A program made the position numbers and the translations under genes. The notes beneath the pieces are model-generated. The model did not search any database. It was not told the DNA's origin and worked only from the letters and a program-made list of their open reading frames with translations. Positions 12,145 to 19,847 of a stretch of 64,000 nt of DNA are shown here, piece by piece. The first letter of the stretch is position 1. The number at the start of each line of letters is the position of its first letter. The DNA is from Betaproteobacteria bacterium (GTDB lineage: Bacteria > Pseudomonadota > Gammaproteobacteria > Burkholderiales > Rhodocyclaceae), in assembly GCA_016703785.1 (NCBI GenBank), contig JADJBM010000032.1:124001-188000 (forward strand), in the 5' to 3' direction.

Positions 12145-12675
12145 TTAACCCCGCCGGGAAAGGCTGTCAAATTCGCTCCGGCTGAAACTGGGGCCGCTCG
12201 CCTTGTAGAACACGCTGCGATCGGTGCGCAGCACGCGGCCGCCGGCGCCGAAATAGGCGTTGAAGTGCACGGTTTTCTCCGAGCTATCCTCGATGCGCCA
12301 CGACCAGACCTCCTCTTCCGGTTTCAGCGCGAAGCGCAGCTTCTCCTCGGGTGCGCCGAGCAGGCGGCGCGTCTCGTCCTGCGTCAGGCCTGCCACGACG
12401 CGGCGGAGGTTCTCCTCGCTGAAGGCGTGGCGGATCTCGCGCACCCTGCCATCGGGGCCGACGGTGATCATGTAGCAGAAGGTGCCGCTCGGCTGGCCGG
12501 AGAACTCGAGCAGGCGGCTGCCGTCGGATTCCGCCCACACCATGCCGGGCGCGCCCAGCCTTGCTCTCAGCTCCGCTTCGGTGCTGCTGCCCGGTGCAAC
12601 GCCGCCGATGCCGAGATGGGTACAGCCGGCAAGCAGGAGAAACGCCGTAAATAAAGTGCCAATTGAAGCGCGCAC
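12145..12675 (-). CDS. Outer-membrane-type lipoprotein, BamE/SmpA-like
   Basis: Predicted lipoprotein of 176 residues. The N-terminus MRASIGTLFTAFLLLAGC has a lipobox with Cys18. The sequence after it contains two short repeats of the BamE/SmpA kind: GVAPGSSTEAELRARLGAPG near 25 and GLTQDETRRLLGAPEE near 95, followed by strand-rich sequence. BamE-like domains often sit in envelope assembly lipoproteins, but the exact role here is unknown. It lies just upstream of the metH riboswitch on the same strand, with nine bases between its stop and the aptamer, so read-through into the metH leader is possible. The start 12675 is divergent from the rhodanese gene. Confidence 0.7.
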   Translation of the reverse strand: MRASIGTLFTAFLLLAGCTHLGIGGVAPGSSTEAELRARLGAPGMVWAESDGSRLLEFSGQPSGTFCYMITVGPDGRVREIRHAFSEENLRRVVAGLTQDETRRLLGAPEEKLRFALKPEEEVWSWRIEDSSEKTVHFNAYFGAGGRVLRTDRSVFYKASGPSFSRSEFDSLSRRG

Positions 12676-12785
12676 AATTCGTTTCCTCTTGATCCGATGC
12701 TGCCAGTCTAATCCGGCTTCCTGACGGCATCAAATCCGCCGTGATGCCGCTGCTGCTATACTCAAAACGCACTCAGGAGACCGCC

Positions 12786-13172
12786 ATGAAACACCTCGAA
12801 CCCAAAGCCGCCAACCAGTTCCTGCACGACAATCCGACCGCTCTGTTTATCGACTGCCGCAGCGAGATGGAGTTCCTCTTCGTCGGCCATCCGGTCGGCG
12901 CCATGATGATTCCCTGGAACGACGGGCCGGACTGGGACATCAACCCGCATTTCGTCGCCCATGTGAAGAAGGCGGCCAGCGTCGACCGCCCCATCGTGCT
13001 CATCTGCCGCAGCGGCAACCGCTCGGTGTCCGCCGGCCAGGCGCTGGAACAGGCCGGCTTCAGCCAGGTGTACAACGTGCTGCACGGCTTCGAGGGCGAG
13101 CTGGACGACCACCACCGGCGCGGCACCAAGGCCGGCTGGCGTTTCGAGGGATTGCCCTGGGAACAGTGTTGA
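12786..13172 (+). CDS. Rhodanese-like sulfurtransferase
   Basis: Single-domain rhodanese of 128 residues that would move sulfane sulfur through a cysteine persulfide. The active-site loop CRSGNRS carries Cys74, and the FIDCRSEMEF strand lies near residue 21, as in the family. The start at 12786 is chosen because a clear AGGAGA ribosome-binding site lies about eight bases upstream and the CDC25-type fold begins there; an upstream in-frame ATG at 12741 would add an unlikely leader. It overlaps or abuts the thioredoxin-like gene downstream, suggesting a small redox/sulfur operon with that gene and the MFS transporter. Confidence 0.9.
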   Translation: MKHLEPKAANQFLHDNPTALFIDCRSEMEFLFVGHPVGAMMIPWNDGPDWDINPHFVAHVKKAASVDRPIVLICRSGNRSVSAGQALEQAGFSQVYNVLHGFEGELDDHHRRGTKAGWRFEGLPWEQC

Positions 13173-13177
13173 GCGCA

Positions 13178-13705
13178 ATGGAGCCGGCGCCGCTGTCGCG
13201 GCGGCGTTTCGGCTTGCCTTGGGAAATCTGGTTCTTTCTGCTCGCCTTTGTCGCCATCCAGTTCTGGCAGTCGCGCGAAATGCAGGGCGGGACGATGCCG
13301 CCGCTGGCCGGGCAGCTGGCTGACGGCCGCCAGACCAGCCTCGAAGTCGTGTTGCGTGAAGCCGACGGCAAACCGCTGCTGTTGTATGTCTGGTCCAGTT
13401 CCTGTCCGATCTGCAGTATTTCAGAGGGCACCATCGCCGGCATTGCCGAGGACTGGCCGGTGCTGACCCTGGCCATGCAGTCCGGCAACGTCGACACGGT
13501 GGCGAAGTTCATGAATGAGCGCGGCCTGGCCTATCCGGCGCTGGTGGATGCACGCGGCGAGATCGCCTGGTCGCTTGGCGTGCGCGCCACGCCGGCGTGG
13601 TTCGTCGTCGACCGTCGCGGCGCCGTCCACTTTTCCGGCATGGGCTACACCACCGGCTGGGGCCTGCGCGCGCGCCTGTGGTGGGCGCAGGTGATTTCGA
13701 TATGA
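13178..13705 (+). CDS. Membrane-anchored thioredoxin-like protein (TlpA/ScsD type)
   Basis: Protein of about 175 residues with one N-terminal membrane helix (near 15-30) and a periplasmic thioredoxin fold. The redox motif is CPIC in SSSCPICSI near residue 75, and the cis-proline loop ATPAWFVV follows near 140. Such proteins reduce or oxidise disulfides in the periplasm, for example in copper resistance or cytochrome c maturation; the partner here is unknown. The ATG at 13178 is preferred; a GTG at 13166 overlapping the rhodanese stop is an alternative. Its stop overlaps the start of the following MFS gene (ATGA at 13702), so translation is coupled. Confidence 0.82.
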   Translation: MEPAPLSRRRFGLPWEIWFFLLAFVAIQFWQSREMQGGTMPPLAGQLADGRQTSLEVVLREADGKPLLLYVWSSSCPICSISEGTIAGIAEDWPVLTLAMQSGNVDTVAKFMNERGLAYPALVDARGEIAWSLGVRATPAWFVVDRRGAVHFSGMGYTTGWGLRARLWWAQVISI

Positions 13706-14988
13706 GTGAATCGCGTTTTCCGCCTGCCAGGTTGGCCTGGTTCGTCTGGGGCCTGGGCGCCCTGCTCTATCTCATCGGCTTCTACCAGCGCGTCGCGCCG
13801 GCCGTCATCACCGACCGGCTGATGACGGACTTCGCCATCGGCGCGGCGGCGCTGGGCAATCTCTCGGCGTTCTATTTCTATTCCTACGTGGCGATGCAGA
13901 TCCCGACGGGCGTCATCGCCGACCGCTGGGGTCCGCGCCGGCTGCTGACCCTCGGCGCCGGCATCGCGGCGCTGGGCACGCTGCTCTTCGCCCTCGCGCC
14001 GAATCTCTGGTGGGCCAGCGCCGGCCGCCTGCTCATCGGCGGCTCGGTGGCGGTGGCCTTCGTCTCCATGCTCAAGCTGGCCAGCCACTGGTTCACGCCG
14101 CGGCAATTCACGCTGGCCTCCGGCATGGCGCTGTTCGTTGGCATCGTCGGTGGCGTCTTCGCCGGCGTGCCGCTGCGCCTGCTCGTCGAGGCCTTCGGCT
14201 GGCGCCCGGTGATGGGCGTCACCGCGGCGCTGACGGCCCTGCTCTGCGGTGCCATCTGGCTGCGCGTGCGCGACGACCCGGCCGAGGCCGGCTATGCCAG
14301 CCACTACAGCGGCACGCACGGCGAGGCCGCGCACGGATCGATCTGGCGCGGCCTGCAGGAAGTGATGTCGTACCGCAACATCTGGATGCTGATGATCACG
14401 CCGGGCGGCGTAGCTGGCGCGGTCATGACCTTCGCCGGGCTGTGGGGCGTGCCCTGGCTGATGCAGGTGTATGGACTCAATGCGCGTGAGGCGGCAGCCG
14501 TTGCCTCGGCGCAACTCGTAGCGTGGGCCTTGGGCGGGCCGCTGCTCGGCACCTGGTCGGAGCGCCTCGGCCGGCGCAAGCCGCTGTATGTCGCCACCAG
14601 CGCCATTGCCCTGCTCGGTTGGGCCGTAGTCATTTTTGTCCCGGCGTTGCCGCTACCGTTGCTGATCGGGCTGCTGATGCTGCTCGGCTTTGTCTCGGGC
14701 AGCATCATCATCGGCTTCGCCTATGCCAAGGAGTCGGTGCCCCTGCGTCTGACCGGCACGGCTTCGGGCATCACCAACATGGGCACCATGATGGGCGTCA
14801 TGATCCTGCAGCCGGCGGTGGGCTGGATGCTCGACCGCAACTGGAGCGGCGCGGCGGCCAACGGCGTGCGCACCTACGATGCCGCCGCCTGGCAGGCCGG
14901 CTTTACGCTGGTGTTCGCCTGGGTGGTGGCCTCACTGATTTGCATCGCGCTGACGCGCGAGACCTACTGCAAACAGACCACGAATTAA
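13702..14988 (+). CDS. MFS transporter, substrate unknown
   Basis: Permease of 428 residues with about twelve membrane helices. The MFS signature DRWGPRR near residue 74 and a second IGFAYAKESVP segment near 340 are visible. The ATG at 13702 overlaps the preceding stop, and starting there gives the ordinary cytosolic N-terminus before helix 1. It ends the rhodanese-thioredoxin-MFS operon. The convergent comM gene shares its stop in a TTAA palindrome (14985-14988). The context hints at a sulfur or thiol compound as substrate, but the sequence does not prove it. Confidence 0.82.
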   Translation: MSESRFPPARLAWFVWGLGALLYLIGFYQRVAPAVITDRLMTDFAIGAAALGNLSAFYFYSYVAMQIPTGVIADRWGPRRLLTLGAGIAALGTLLFALAPNLWWASAGRLLIGGSVAVAFVSMLKLASHWFTPRQFTLASGMALFVGIVGGVFAGVPLRLLVEAFGWRPVMGVTAALTALLCGAIWLRVRDDPAEAGYASHYSGTHGEAAHGSIWRGLQEVMSYRNIWMLMITPGGVAGAVMTFAGLWGVPWLMQVYGLNAREAAAVASAQLVAWALGGPLLGTWSERLGRRKPLYVATSAIALLGWAVVIFVPALPLPLLIGLLMLLGFVSGSIIIGFAYAKESVPLRLTGTASGITNMGTMMGVMILQPAVGWMLDRNWSGAAANGVRTYDAAAWQAGFTLVFAWVVASLICIALTRETYCKQTTN

Positions 14989-16478
14989 AAGTCAGCCCCC
15001 GCGATACGGCGGTAATGGACCGCCTCGGCGATATGCGCGCTGCCCACGCGCTCTGCACCGGCCAGGTCGGCGATCGTGCGCGCCACCTTGAGCACGCGGT
15101 GGTAGGCGCGCGCCGACAGGTTCAGTCGCGCGATGGCCTGCTTGAGGAGCTGGGCGCCGGACTCGTCGGGGGCGCACAGTTTGTCGATCTCCTTGGTGGC
15201 GAGGCGGCTGTTGGGCTTGCCCTGGCGTGTGCGCTGCACGGTGCGCGCCTGTGCCACCCGCGCCCGCATCGTCGCCGAGGACTCGCCGTCAGCCTTTCCC
15301 TGCAATTCCCCTTCCGCCAGCGCCGGCACTTCGATGCTCATGTCGATGCGGTCGAGCAGCGGCCCCGACAGTTTGCCGCGGTAGCGCGCCACCTGGTCCG
15401 GCGTGCAGCGGCAGCGCGCCGCGCCGAGGTGTCCGCAGGGACAGGGGTTCATGGCGGCGACGAGCTGGAATTGCGCCGGGTAGTCGACGCGGTGCGCGGC
15501 GCGGGCGACGCGGATGTGGCCCGACTCGAGCGGTTCGCGTAGCGCCTCCAGCACGCGGCGCTCGAATTCGGGCAGTTCGTCGAGGAACAGCACGCCGTGG
15601 TGGGCCAGCGAGATTTCGCCCGGGCGCGGATTGGAGCCGCCGCCGACCAGCGCGGCGCTGGAGGCCGTATGGTGCGGCGCCTGGTAGGGCCGGCGCTTCC
15701 AGTGCTCGATGCGGAAGCCGCCGTTGAGCGAGTGGAGGGCGGCGGCCTCGAGGGCTTCATCCTCGTCCATCGGCGGCAGCAGGCCGGGGAAGCGCGCGGC
15801 GAGCATCGACTTGCCGGTGCCCGGCGGGCCGATCATGAGCAGGCTGTGGCCGCCGGCTGCGGCGACTTCGAGCGCGCGCTTGGCCTGAGCCTGACCTTTT
15901 ACTTCCGACAGGTCGGGGTAGTCCATCGCCCGCACCGCTGGCACGCCGGCGTAGGGCGCGAGCATCTGTTGGCCATTCAGGTGGGCGCACACTTCCAGCA
16001 GCGAGTTGGCCGGCAGGATGGTCACTGCGCCGACCAGCGCGGCTTCAGCCGCGCTTTCGGTGGGCAGCACGAAGCTGCGCGCATCGCCGCGTGCGGCCAG
16101 GCACATTGCCAGGGCGCCGCGAATGGGGCGCAACTCGCCGGTCAGCGACAGCTCGCCGGCAAATTCATGTTCGGCGAGATGCTTGCCGCTGACCTGTCCC
16201 GAGGCGGCGAGGATGCCCAGTGCGATGGGCAGGTCGAAGCGGCCGGACTCCTTCGGCAGGTCGGCCGGCGCGAGATTGACGGTGATGCGGCTGGCGGGGA
16301 ATTCGAAGCGCGCGTTCTGGATGGCGGCGCGCACGCGCTCGCGCGCTTCCTTCACCTCGGTGTCGGCCAGTCCGACGATGGTGAAGGACGGCAGGCCGCG
16401 GCCGAGATGCACTTCGACCGTGACTTCCGGCGCTTCCATGCCGGCGAGGGCGCGGCTCTTGAGGACGGCGAGCGACAT
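14985..16478 (-). CDS. comM: ComM/YifB family AAA+ Mg-chelatase-like helicase
   Basis: Hexameric AAA+ ATPase of 497 residues. ComM drives branch migration during integration of DNA taken up in natural transformation, and the family is widespread even in non-competent species. The N-terminal ChlI-type domain (about 1-180) includes PSFTIVGLADTEVKEARERV. Walker A GPPGTGKSMLA is near residue 217 and Walker B LFLDELPEF near 296. The C-terminal domain has CPCG and CRC cysteines near 350 and ends in the helical RVLKVARTIADLAG. It is followed upstream on the same strand by the hemerythrin gene, 13 bases apart. The identification is firm; whether this organism is competent is not shown here. Confidence 0.95.
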   Translation of the reverse strand: MSLAVLKSRALAGMEAPEVTVEVHLGRGLPSFTIVGLADTEVKEARERVRAAIQNARFEFPASRITVNLAPADLPKESGRFDLPIALGILAASGQVSGKHLAEHEFAGELSLTGELRPIRGALAMCLAARGDARSFVLPTESAAEAALVGAVTILPANSLLEVCAHLNGQQMLAPYAGVPAVRAMDYPDLSEVKGQAQAKRALEVAAAGGHSLLMIGPPGTGKSMLAARFPGLLPPMDEDEALEAAALHSLNGGFRIEHWKRRPYQAPHHTASSAALVGGGSNPRPGEISLAHHGVLFLDELPEFERRVLEALREPLESGHIRVARAAHRVDYPAQFQLVAAMNPCPCGHLGAARCRCTPDQVARYRGKLSGPLLDRIDMSIEVPALAEGELQGKADGESSATMRARVAQARTVQRTRQGKPNSRLATKEIDKLCAPDESGAQLLKQAIARLNLSARAYHRVLKVARTIADLAGAERVGSAHIAEAVHYRRIAGADF

Positions 16479-16491
16479 GATGGCGGCAAGT

Positions 16492-16950
16492 TTAACCGAG
16501 CAGGATGGCTCGCCAGGTGAGCCAGGCAGGCGGAAACAGCGGCGCAGGCGCGGAAGGCTCAGGCAGACCTGGAAATGGCGCAGGCCATTTCCGGGACAGG
16601 ATGTGGTGTTTCAGCCAGGCTTCCAGAAAATCGAGCAGCGCGACGGAAGGGGCCGAGTCCGGCGTGATGGCCTCGATAGAGCCGGACAGTTCCTCGAGGA
16701 GTGCGGTGTGATGCGCCGCGTGGTGCTTGGCCTTCGGGTAGTCGTGATGCGCCATCAGGCGCTCTTCCATGGCGAAGTGCAACTGCGCATGTTCGATGAA
16801 TTCATCGAACACCGCCATGATGAACGCCATGCCCCTGTGGTTCGTCACCCCGTCGGCCAGCCGATTGATGATCTTCATCAGCTGGCGGTGGTCTTCATCC
16901 AGTTCGGCGAGGCCAGTCTCGAGCGAGTCGTCCCAGACGATCCATTCCAT
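16492..16950 (-). CDS. Bacteriohemerythrin
   Basis: Non-heme di-iron oxygen-binding protein of 152 residues forming a four-helix bundle. The ligand pattern is visible: His in DEDHRQL near residue 21, HFAMEERLM with the bridging Glu near 62, HHAAHH near 76-81 and a late WLKHHIL near 112. These proteins store or deliver oxygen, often in microaerobic or denitrifying bacteria. The C-terminal 30 residues are Pro/Ala-rich and longer than in minimal hemerythrins. It lies 13 bases before comM. Its upstream gap holds an FNR-like palindrome, which would fit oxygen control. Confidence 0.93.
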   Translation of the reverse strand: MEWIVWDDSLETGLAELDEDHRQLMKIINRLADGVTNHRGMAFIMAVFDEFIEHAQLHFAMEERLMAHHDYPKAKHHAAHHTALLEELSGSIEAITPDSAPSVALLDFLEAWLKHHILSRKWPAPFPGLPEPSAPAPLFPPAWLTWRAILLG

Positions 16951-17067
16951 TGCTTTTCTCCGGTGTTCGCCACTATTTGCTCAGGCGAAGTCCAAGGCTG
17001 CAACGGCATGGTCAGGGCCGATCAATAAACTACTTCAGCAGGATGCCATGGGACACCCTGCCATACA

Positions 17068-17081
17068 TTGACAAGGGTCAA
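17068..17081. promoter_or_regulatory. FNR/CRP-family-like palindrome upstream of hemerythrin
   Basis: TTGACAAGGGTCAA is a perfect palindrome of the form TTGAC-N4-GTCAA, one base per half off the FNR consensus TTGAT-N4-ATCAA. It is 118-131 bases upstream of the hemerythrin start. The rest of the gap 16951-17095 shows no clear promoter boxes. Oxygen or nitric-oxide control of hemerythrin is a plausible inference. Confidence 0.45.
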
Positions 17082-17095
17082 TTCAAATAGTGCAC

Positions 17096-17661
17096 TCAGT
17101 CGGCGCGGATCGCCTCGATCTGTATCGCCACCTTGACGTCGTCGCCATGAAGCGGCAGGCCGTACTTCATGCCGAAGTCGGAGCGCTTGAAGCCCCCCGA
17201 GGCGTCGGCGCCGCAGACTTCGCGCTTCAGCATCGGGTGCTGGATGCACTTGAAGGAGTTGATCGTCAGGGTGAGCGGCTTGGTCACATCGAGCATGGTC
17301 ATCTCTCCTTCAACGGCGGCGGGTGCCTCGCCGTTCCACTTCGATACCTTTCCTTTGTAGGTAATCTTCGGGAAGAACTCGACATTGAAAAAATCGCCTT
17401 TGCGGGCATGCTCCTCCATCTTGGCATGGCCGAAATCGATCGAGGAGGCGTCGATCGTGATGTCCACCGTGCCGTTCTTGCCGGCGCGGTCGAGCGTGAC
17501 CTTGCCGGAGGTCCTGGTGAACTTGCCGCGCCACACCGAGATGCCGAGATGGCCGGCCTCGAAGCTCGGGTAGGTGTGGTTCGGCTCGACGTTGTAGGTC
17601 TGGGCGAAGGCCGGGGAAAAAGTCAGTGCCGTCAGGACGGGGTGAGGGCTTTCAGTTTCAT
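17096..17661 (-). pseudogene. YceI family periplasmic protein, copy 1, one-base frameshift in signal peptide
   Basis: YceI proteins are periplasmic lipocalin-like beta barrels that bind isoprenoid chains such as ubiquinone-8. Starting at ATG 17661 with a good AGGAGA site, the frame reads MKLKALTPS and then stops. One added base in the C4 run (minus strand; 17639-17642) would continue it as a normal signal peptide (LTALTFSPAFA) and the mature YceI domain with YPSFEAGHLGISVWRGKF. About 147 residues of the mature domain are intact in the second frame, including FFNVEFFPKITYKGK and DVTKPLTLTINSF. This is either a real inactivation or an assembly indel in a homopolymer. It is the last gene of the MarR-b561-YceI operon. 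Confidence 0.8.
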
Positions 17662-17701
17662 GCTGTTGGTCTCCTTTGGGGTTGGGAGTGCTGGGCCGCG
17701 G

Positions 17702-18258
17702 CTATTTCTTCGCCGTGACGATTCGAAACCTGATCTGCACTTCGTCGGCGACGGTGGCGGTGTCCTTCCATTCGCCTTCACCGATGTTGAACGCCAGCCG
17801 CTTGATCGGCAGCGTGCCTTCGAAGACCTGCTGGCCGCCCTCGGCCCTGAAGCTGACCGGGGCGATGACGTCGCGCGTGATGCCCTTGATGGTGAGTTTG
17901 CCGGCAGCTTCGAACTTGCCGGCAGCAGCGGGCTTGATGGCGGACGTGACGAAAGTGGCCTTGGGGAATTTCGCCGCGTCGAACCATTCCTTTTTTGCGG
18001 TTTCCGGTTGAAGTCCGCGTCGCCGAGGTCGAAGCTGGCGATGTCGATCTCGAGGTTTGCCTTGCCTTCGGCCGGCTTGGCCGGGTCGAAGCTGAGCTGC
18101 GCGCTGAAGCGCTTGAACACCCCCTCGACGGGCACGCCCATCTGCTTCGAGATGGCGACGACGCTGCTCTTCGCGGTATCGAGTTGAGCCAAAGCCGGGG
18201 CGATGAAGGGAGAAAGCAGGGCGGCGCCGAGCGCCAGGGCGGTTGCGGTTCTCTTCAT
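17702..18258 (-). pseudogene. YceI family periplasmic protein, copy 2, one-base frameshift mid-gene
   Basis: Second tandem YceI gene. MKRTATALALGAALLSPFIAPALA is a signal peptide, and the barrel begins LDTAKSSVVAISKQMGVPVEGVFKRF. After ADFNR near residue 84 the frame breaks: one missing base near 18004-18006 joins it to the correct continuation KKEWFDAAKFPKATF and the rest of the domain, ending VTAKK with stop at 17702. Uncorrected, the first frame runs on as low-complexity nonsense and overlaps copy 1. It begins one base after the cytochrome b561 stop. Both tandem copies being frameshifted is odd. Clustered assembly errors or loss of the pathway would both explain it. Confidence 0.8.
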
Positions 18259-18259
18259 C

Positions 18260-18829
18260 TCACTTCTTTCTGTCGAGGAAGGGGATCATGCGGCCGAGGA
18301 CCTCGTCACGATCCGCGAAATAGTGCTTGAGCGCCGCACCCAGGTGCGTGGCGACCAGCGCCGCCAGCGTGAAATTGAGGACCTGGTGCACGATCAGCAG
18401 CGCATCGCCGACGGCCTTGTCCTTGGTTAACAGGTCAGGCAACGGAATGATTCCCAGGTACACGGTCTGGAAACCCTTGGCCGAGCTCATCAGCCAGCCG
18501 GAGACCGGCACGAGGATGAGCAGCGCATAGAGCAGGTGGTGGGTGGCGGTGGCGGCGATGCGCTGCCAGGCCGGCATGCCGGCGGGCGGCAGTGGCGCGA
18601 CATGCGTCAGCCGCCAGATCAGGCGGGCGATGGCCAGCATGAAGACCGTGACACCCAACCACTTGTGATACGAGTAAAGCTTGAGCCGGCCCGGCGAGAA
18701 AGGCAGGTCGCTCATGTAGAGGCCGAGCGGAAAGAGGCTGAAGATGAGCAGGGCGATGAGCCAATGCAGGGCAATGGCCGTGCGGGTGTACTCCGTCATG
18801 GTCGTGGGCAGCCTGCTGACGTTCATCAT
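18260..18829 (-). CDS. Cytochrome b561
   Basis: Four-helix diheme inner-membrane cytochrome of 189 residues (DUF4405/b561 class) that passes electrons between quinol and acceptors in the membrane. Histidines for heme are visible in ALHWLIALL near residue 22, SYHKWLGVTV near 55, THHLLYALL near 97 and IVHQVLN/THLGAALKH towards the C-terminus. It sits directly before the two YceI genes, the classical b561-YceI pairing in which YceI probably handles quinone. Its start overlaps the MarR stop (ATGA at 18826-18829), so the whole group is one operon under MarR control. Confidence 0.92.
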   Translation of the reverse strand: MMNVSRLPTTMTEYTRTAIALHWLIALLIFSLFPLGLYMSDLPFSPGRLKLYSYHKWLGVTVFMLAIARLIWRLTHVAPLPPAGMPAWQRIAATATHHLLYALLILVPVSGWLMSSAKGFQTVYLGIIPLPDLLTKDKAVGDALLIVHQVLNFTLAALVATHLGAALKHYFADRDEVLGRMIPFLDRKK

Positions 18830-19281
18830 TTGGCACCTGCCTTGCGACCGTCAATTGCAGCGAAGGTTTCGCGCAGGCCGCGCAGGGCGGCCTCGATCTG
18901 CGCGAGGCGTTTTGCATCGAGACCGCCCAGGGCCAGGCGCAGGTGGACAAGGTGGGCGTCAAAGGCGCGCCGGAAAAGGCGTTCTCCTGTCGGCGTCAGG
19001 CTGACGATCATGCTGCGGCCGTCCTCGGGCGCGGCGCTGCGGCGGACCAGCTTCTGCGCCTCCAGGCGGTCGACGACGCCGGTCAGCGTGCCCTTGGTGA
19101 TGAGGGTCTTCTCGCCCAGCTCCCTGAAGCTCATACCCGGCGTGTTGCCGAGCGTGGCGACGATGTCGAACTGTGAGGGAGTGAGGCCCAGGCTGCGGAT
19201 ATGCGCCGAGGAGTAGGCCTCGAAGGCCTGGTAGCAGCGTGCCAGTTCGCGCAGCATGGGCAGGAAGGGTTCGCGCGACAA
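18826..19281 (-). CDS. MarR family transcriptional regulator
   Basis: Dimeric winged-helix regulator of 151 residues. The DNA-binding helix region GLTPSQFDIVATLGNTPGMSFRELGEK lies near residues 33-60 and the wing TLTGVVDRLEAQKLVRRSAAPEDGRS near 65-92. The start is TTG 19281, supported by a GGAG site eight bases upstream. A long inverted repeat lies immediately before the gene, so autoregulation is likely. It is the first gene of the b561-YceI operon, so it probably controls quinone- or redox-related genes in answer to a small ligand. The ligand is unknown. Confidence 0.93.
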   Translation of the reverse strand: MSREPFLPMLRELARCYQAFEAYSSAHIRSLGLTPSQFDIVATLGNTPGMSFRELGEKTLITKGTLTGVVDRLEAQKLVRRSAAPEDGRSMIVSLTPTGERLFRRAFDAHLVHLRLALGGLDAKRLAQIEAALRGLRETFAAIDGRKAGAK

Positions 19282-19293
19282 ATGCGAGCTCCA

Positions 19294-19336
19294 TATAGTC
19301 CTAATACGAACAATAATAGTACGTGTTAGGACTATA
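19294..19336. promoter_or_regulatory. MarR operator: 15-bp inverted repeat
   Basis: TATAGTCCTAATACG (19294-19308) and CGTGTTAGGACTATA (19322-19336) form an inverted repeat with one mismatch around a 13-base AT-rich spacer, 13 bases upstream of the MarR start. The outer TATAGT on the minus strand could serve as -10. The size and position fit an autoregulatory operator for the MarR protein. No other gene starts here, since ubiK ends at 19371. Confidence 0.8.
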
Positions 19337-19370
19337 CGTCAAGCGACTTGTGCCGCAACCAACGTGCTTG

Positions 19371-19622
19371 CTACTTGGGGGGCGGACGGAGGGCCTGCGC
19401 TTCGAGGGCGGCGGCGCGCGCTTCCAGGGTGGCAAGCTTCGCGCGCGCGCGCGCGAGCAGTTCGCGCTGCACCTCGAATTCCTCCCGGGTGACGAAGTCG
19501 AGCCGGGCGAACAGCCCGTTGAGTAGGGCGCGTGCGTTCTTCTCGAGGTCGCGGGCCGGACCGGTGGTAGCGAGTTCGGCCAGCCGGGCGGAGAAGTCGT
19601 CGAAGATTTTTGGGTTCAGCAT
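19371..19622 (-). CDS. ubiK: Ubiquinone biosynthesis accessory factor UbiK (YqiC/BMFP)
   Basis: Small coiled-coil protein of 83 residues that binds UbiJ and helps aerobic ubiquinone synthesis at the membrane. MLNPKIFDDFSARLAEL at the N-terminus and LDFVTREEFEVQRELLARARAKLATLEARAAALE near residues 40-75 are typical: an amphipathic helix followed by a heptad-repeat helix. The length agrees with the family. It is divergent from the torF-glnK-amtB operon, 225 bases away, a placement common in betaproteobacteria. Downstream lies the MarR operator. Confidence 0.88.
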   Translation of the reverse strand: MLNPKIFDDFSARLAELATTGPARDLEKNARALLNGLFARLDFVTREEFEVQRELLARARAKLATLEARAAALEAQALRPPPK

Positions 19623-19673
19623 GGCGTTGGGTTGTGCGCGGTACCAAGCCAGTCTACCGCAGGTCCTCGGCCC

Positions 19674-19721
19674 TGCACCAGCTTAGTGCGGCCCGGTGGA
19701 ATCACGCGACGACTTGGTGCG
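19674..19721 (+). promoter_or_regulatory. Tandem NtrC-type enhancer sites
   Basis: TGCACCAGCTTAGTGC (19674-19689) matches the NtrC consensus TGCACC-N4-TGGTGCA with one mismatch in each half. A second, weaker site has an intact right half, TTGGTGC (19714-19720). The centres are about 31 bases apart, three helical turns, and about 70-100 bases upstream of the sigma-54 promoter. This is the usual geometry for NtrC. Confidence 0.72.
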
Positions 19722-19783
19722 CAGGGTGATTCATCAGGACTTGGCAATGCCTCAACCTATTGTTTATTGATGAAAATTTGTTC

Positions 19784-19799
19784 TGGCACGGTTGATGCA
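19784..19799 (+). promoter_or_regulatory. Sigma-54 promoter of torF-glnK-amtB
   Basis: TGGCACGGTTGATGCA has the -24 GG (19785-19786) and -12 GC (19797-19798) exactly ten bases apart and differs from TGGCAC-N5-TTGCA at one base. It lies 49 bases before the torF start. With the upstream NtrC-type sites it indicates expression under nitrogen limitation. Confidence 0.82.
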
Positions 19800-19847
19800 A
19801 TACAGGGTTGCAAGTTTTCCTTTTTCAACTTTGTTCTGGAGTCTGCC

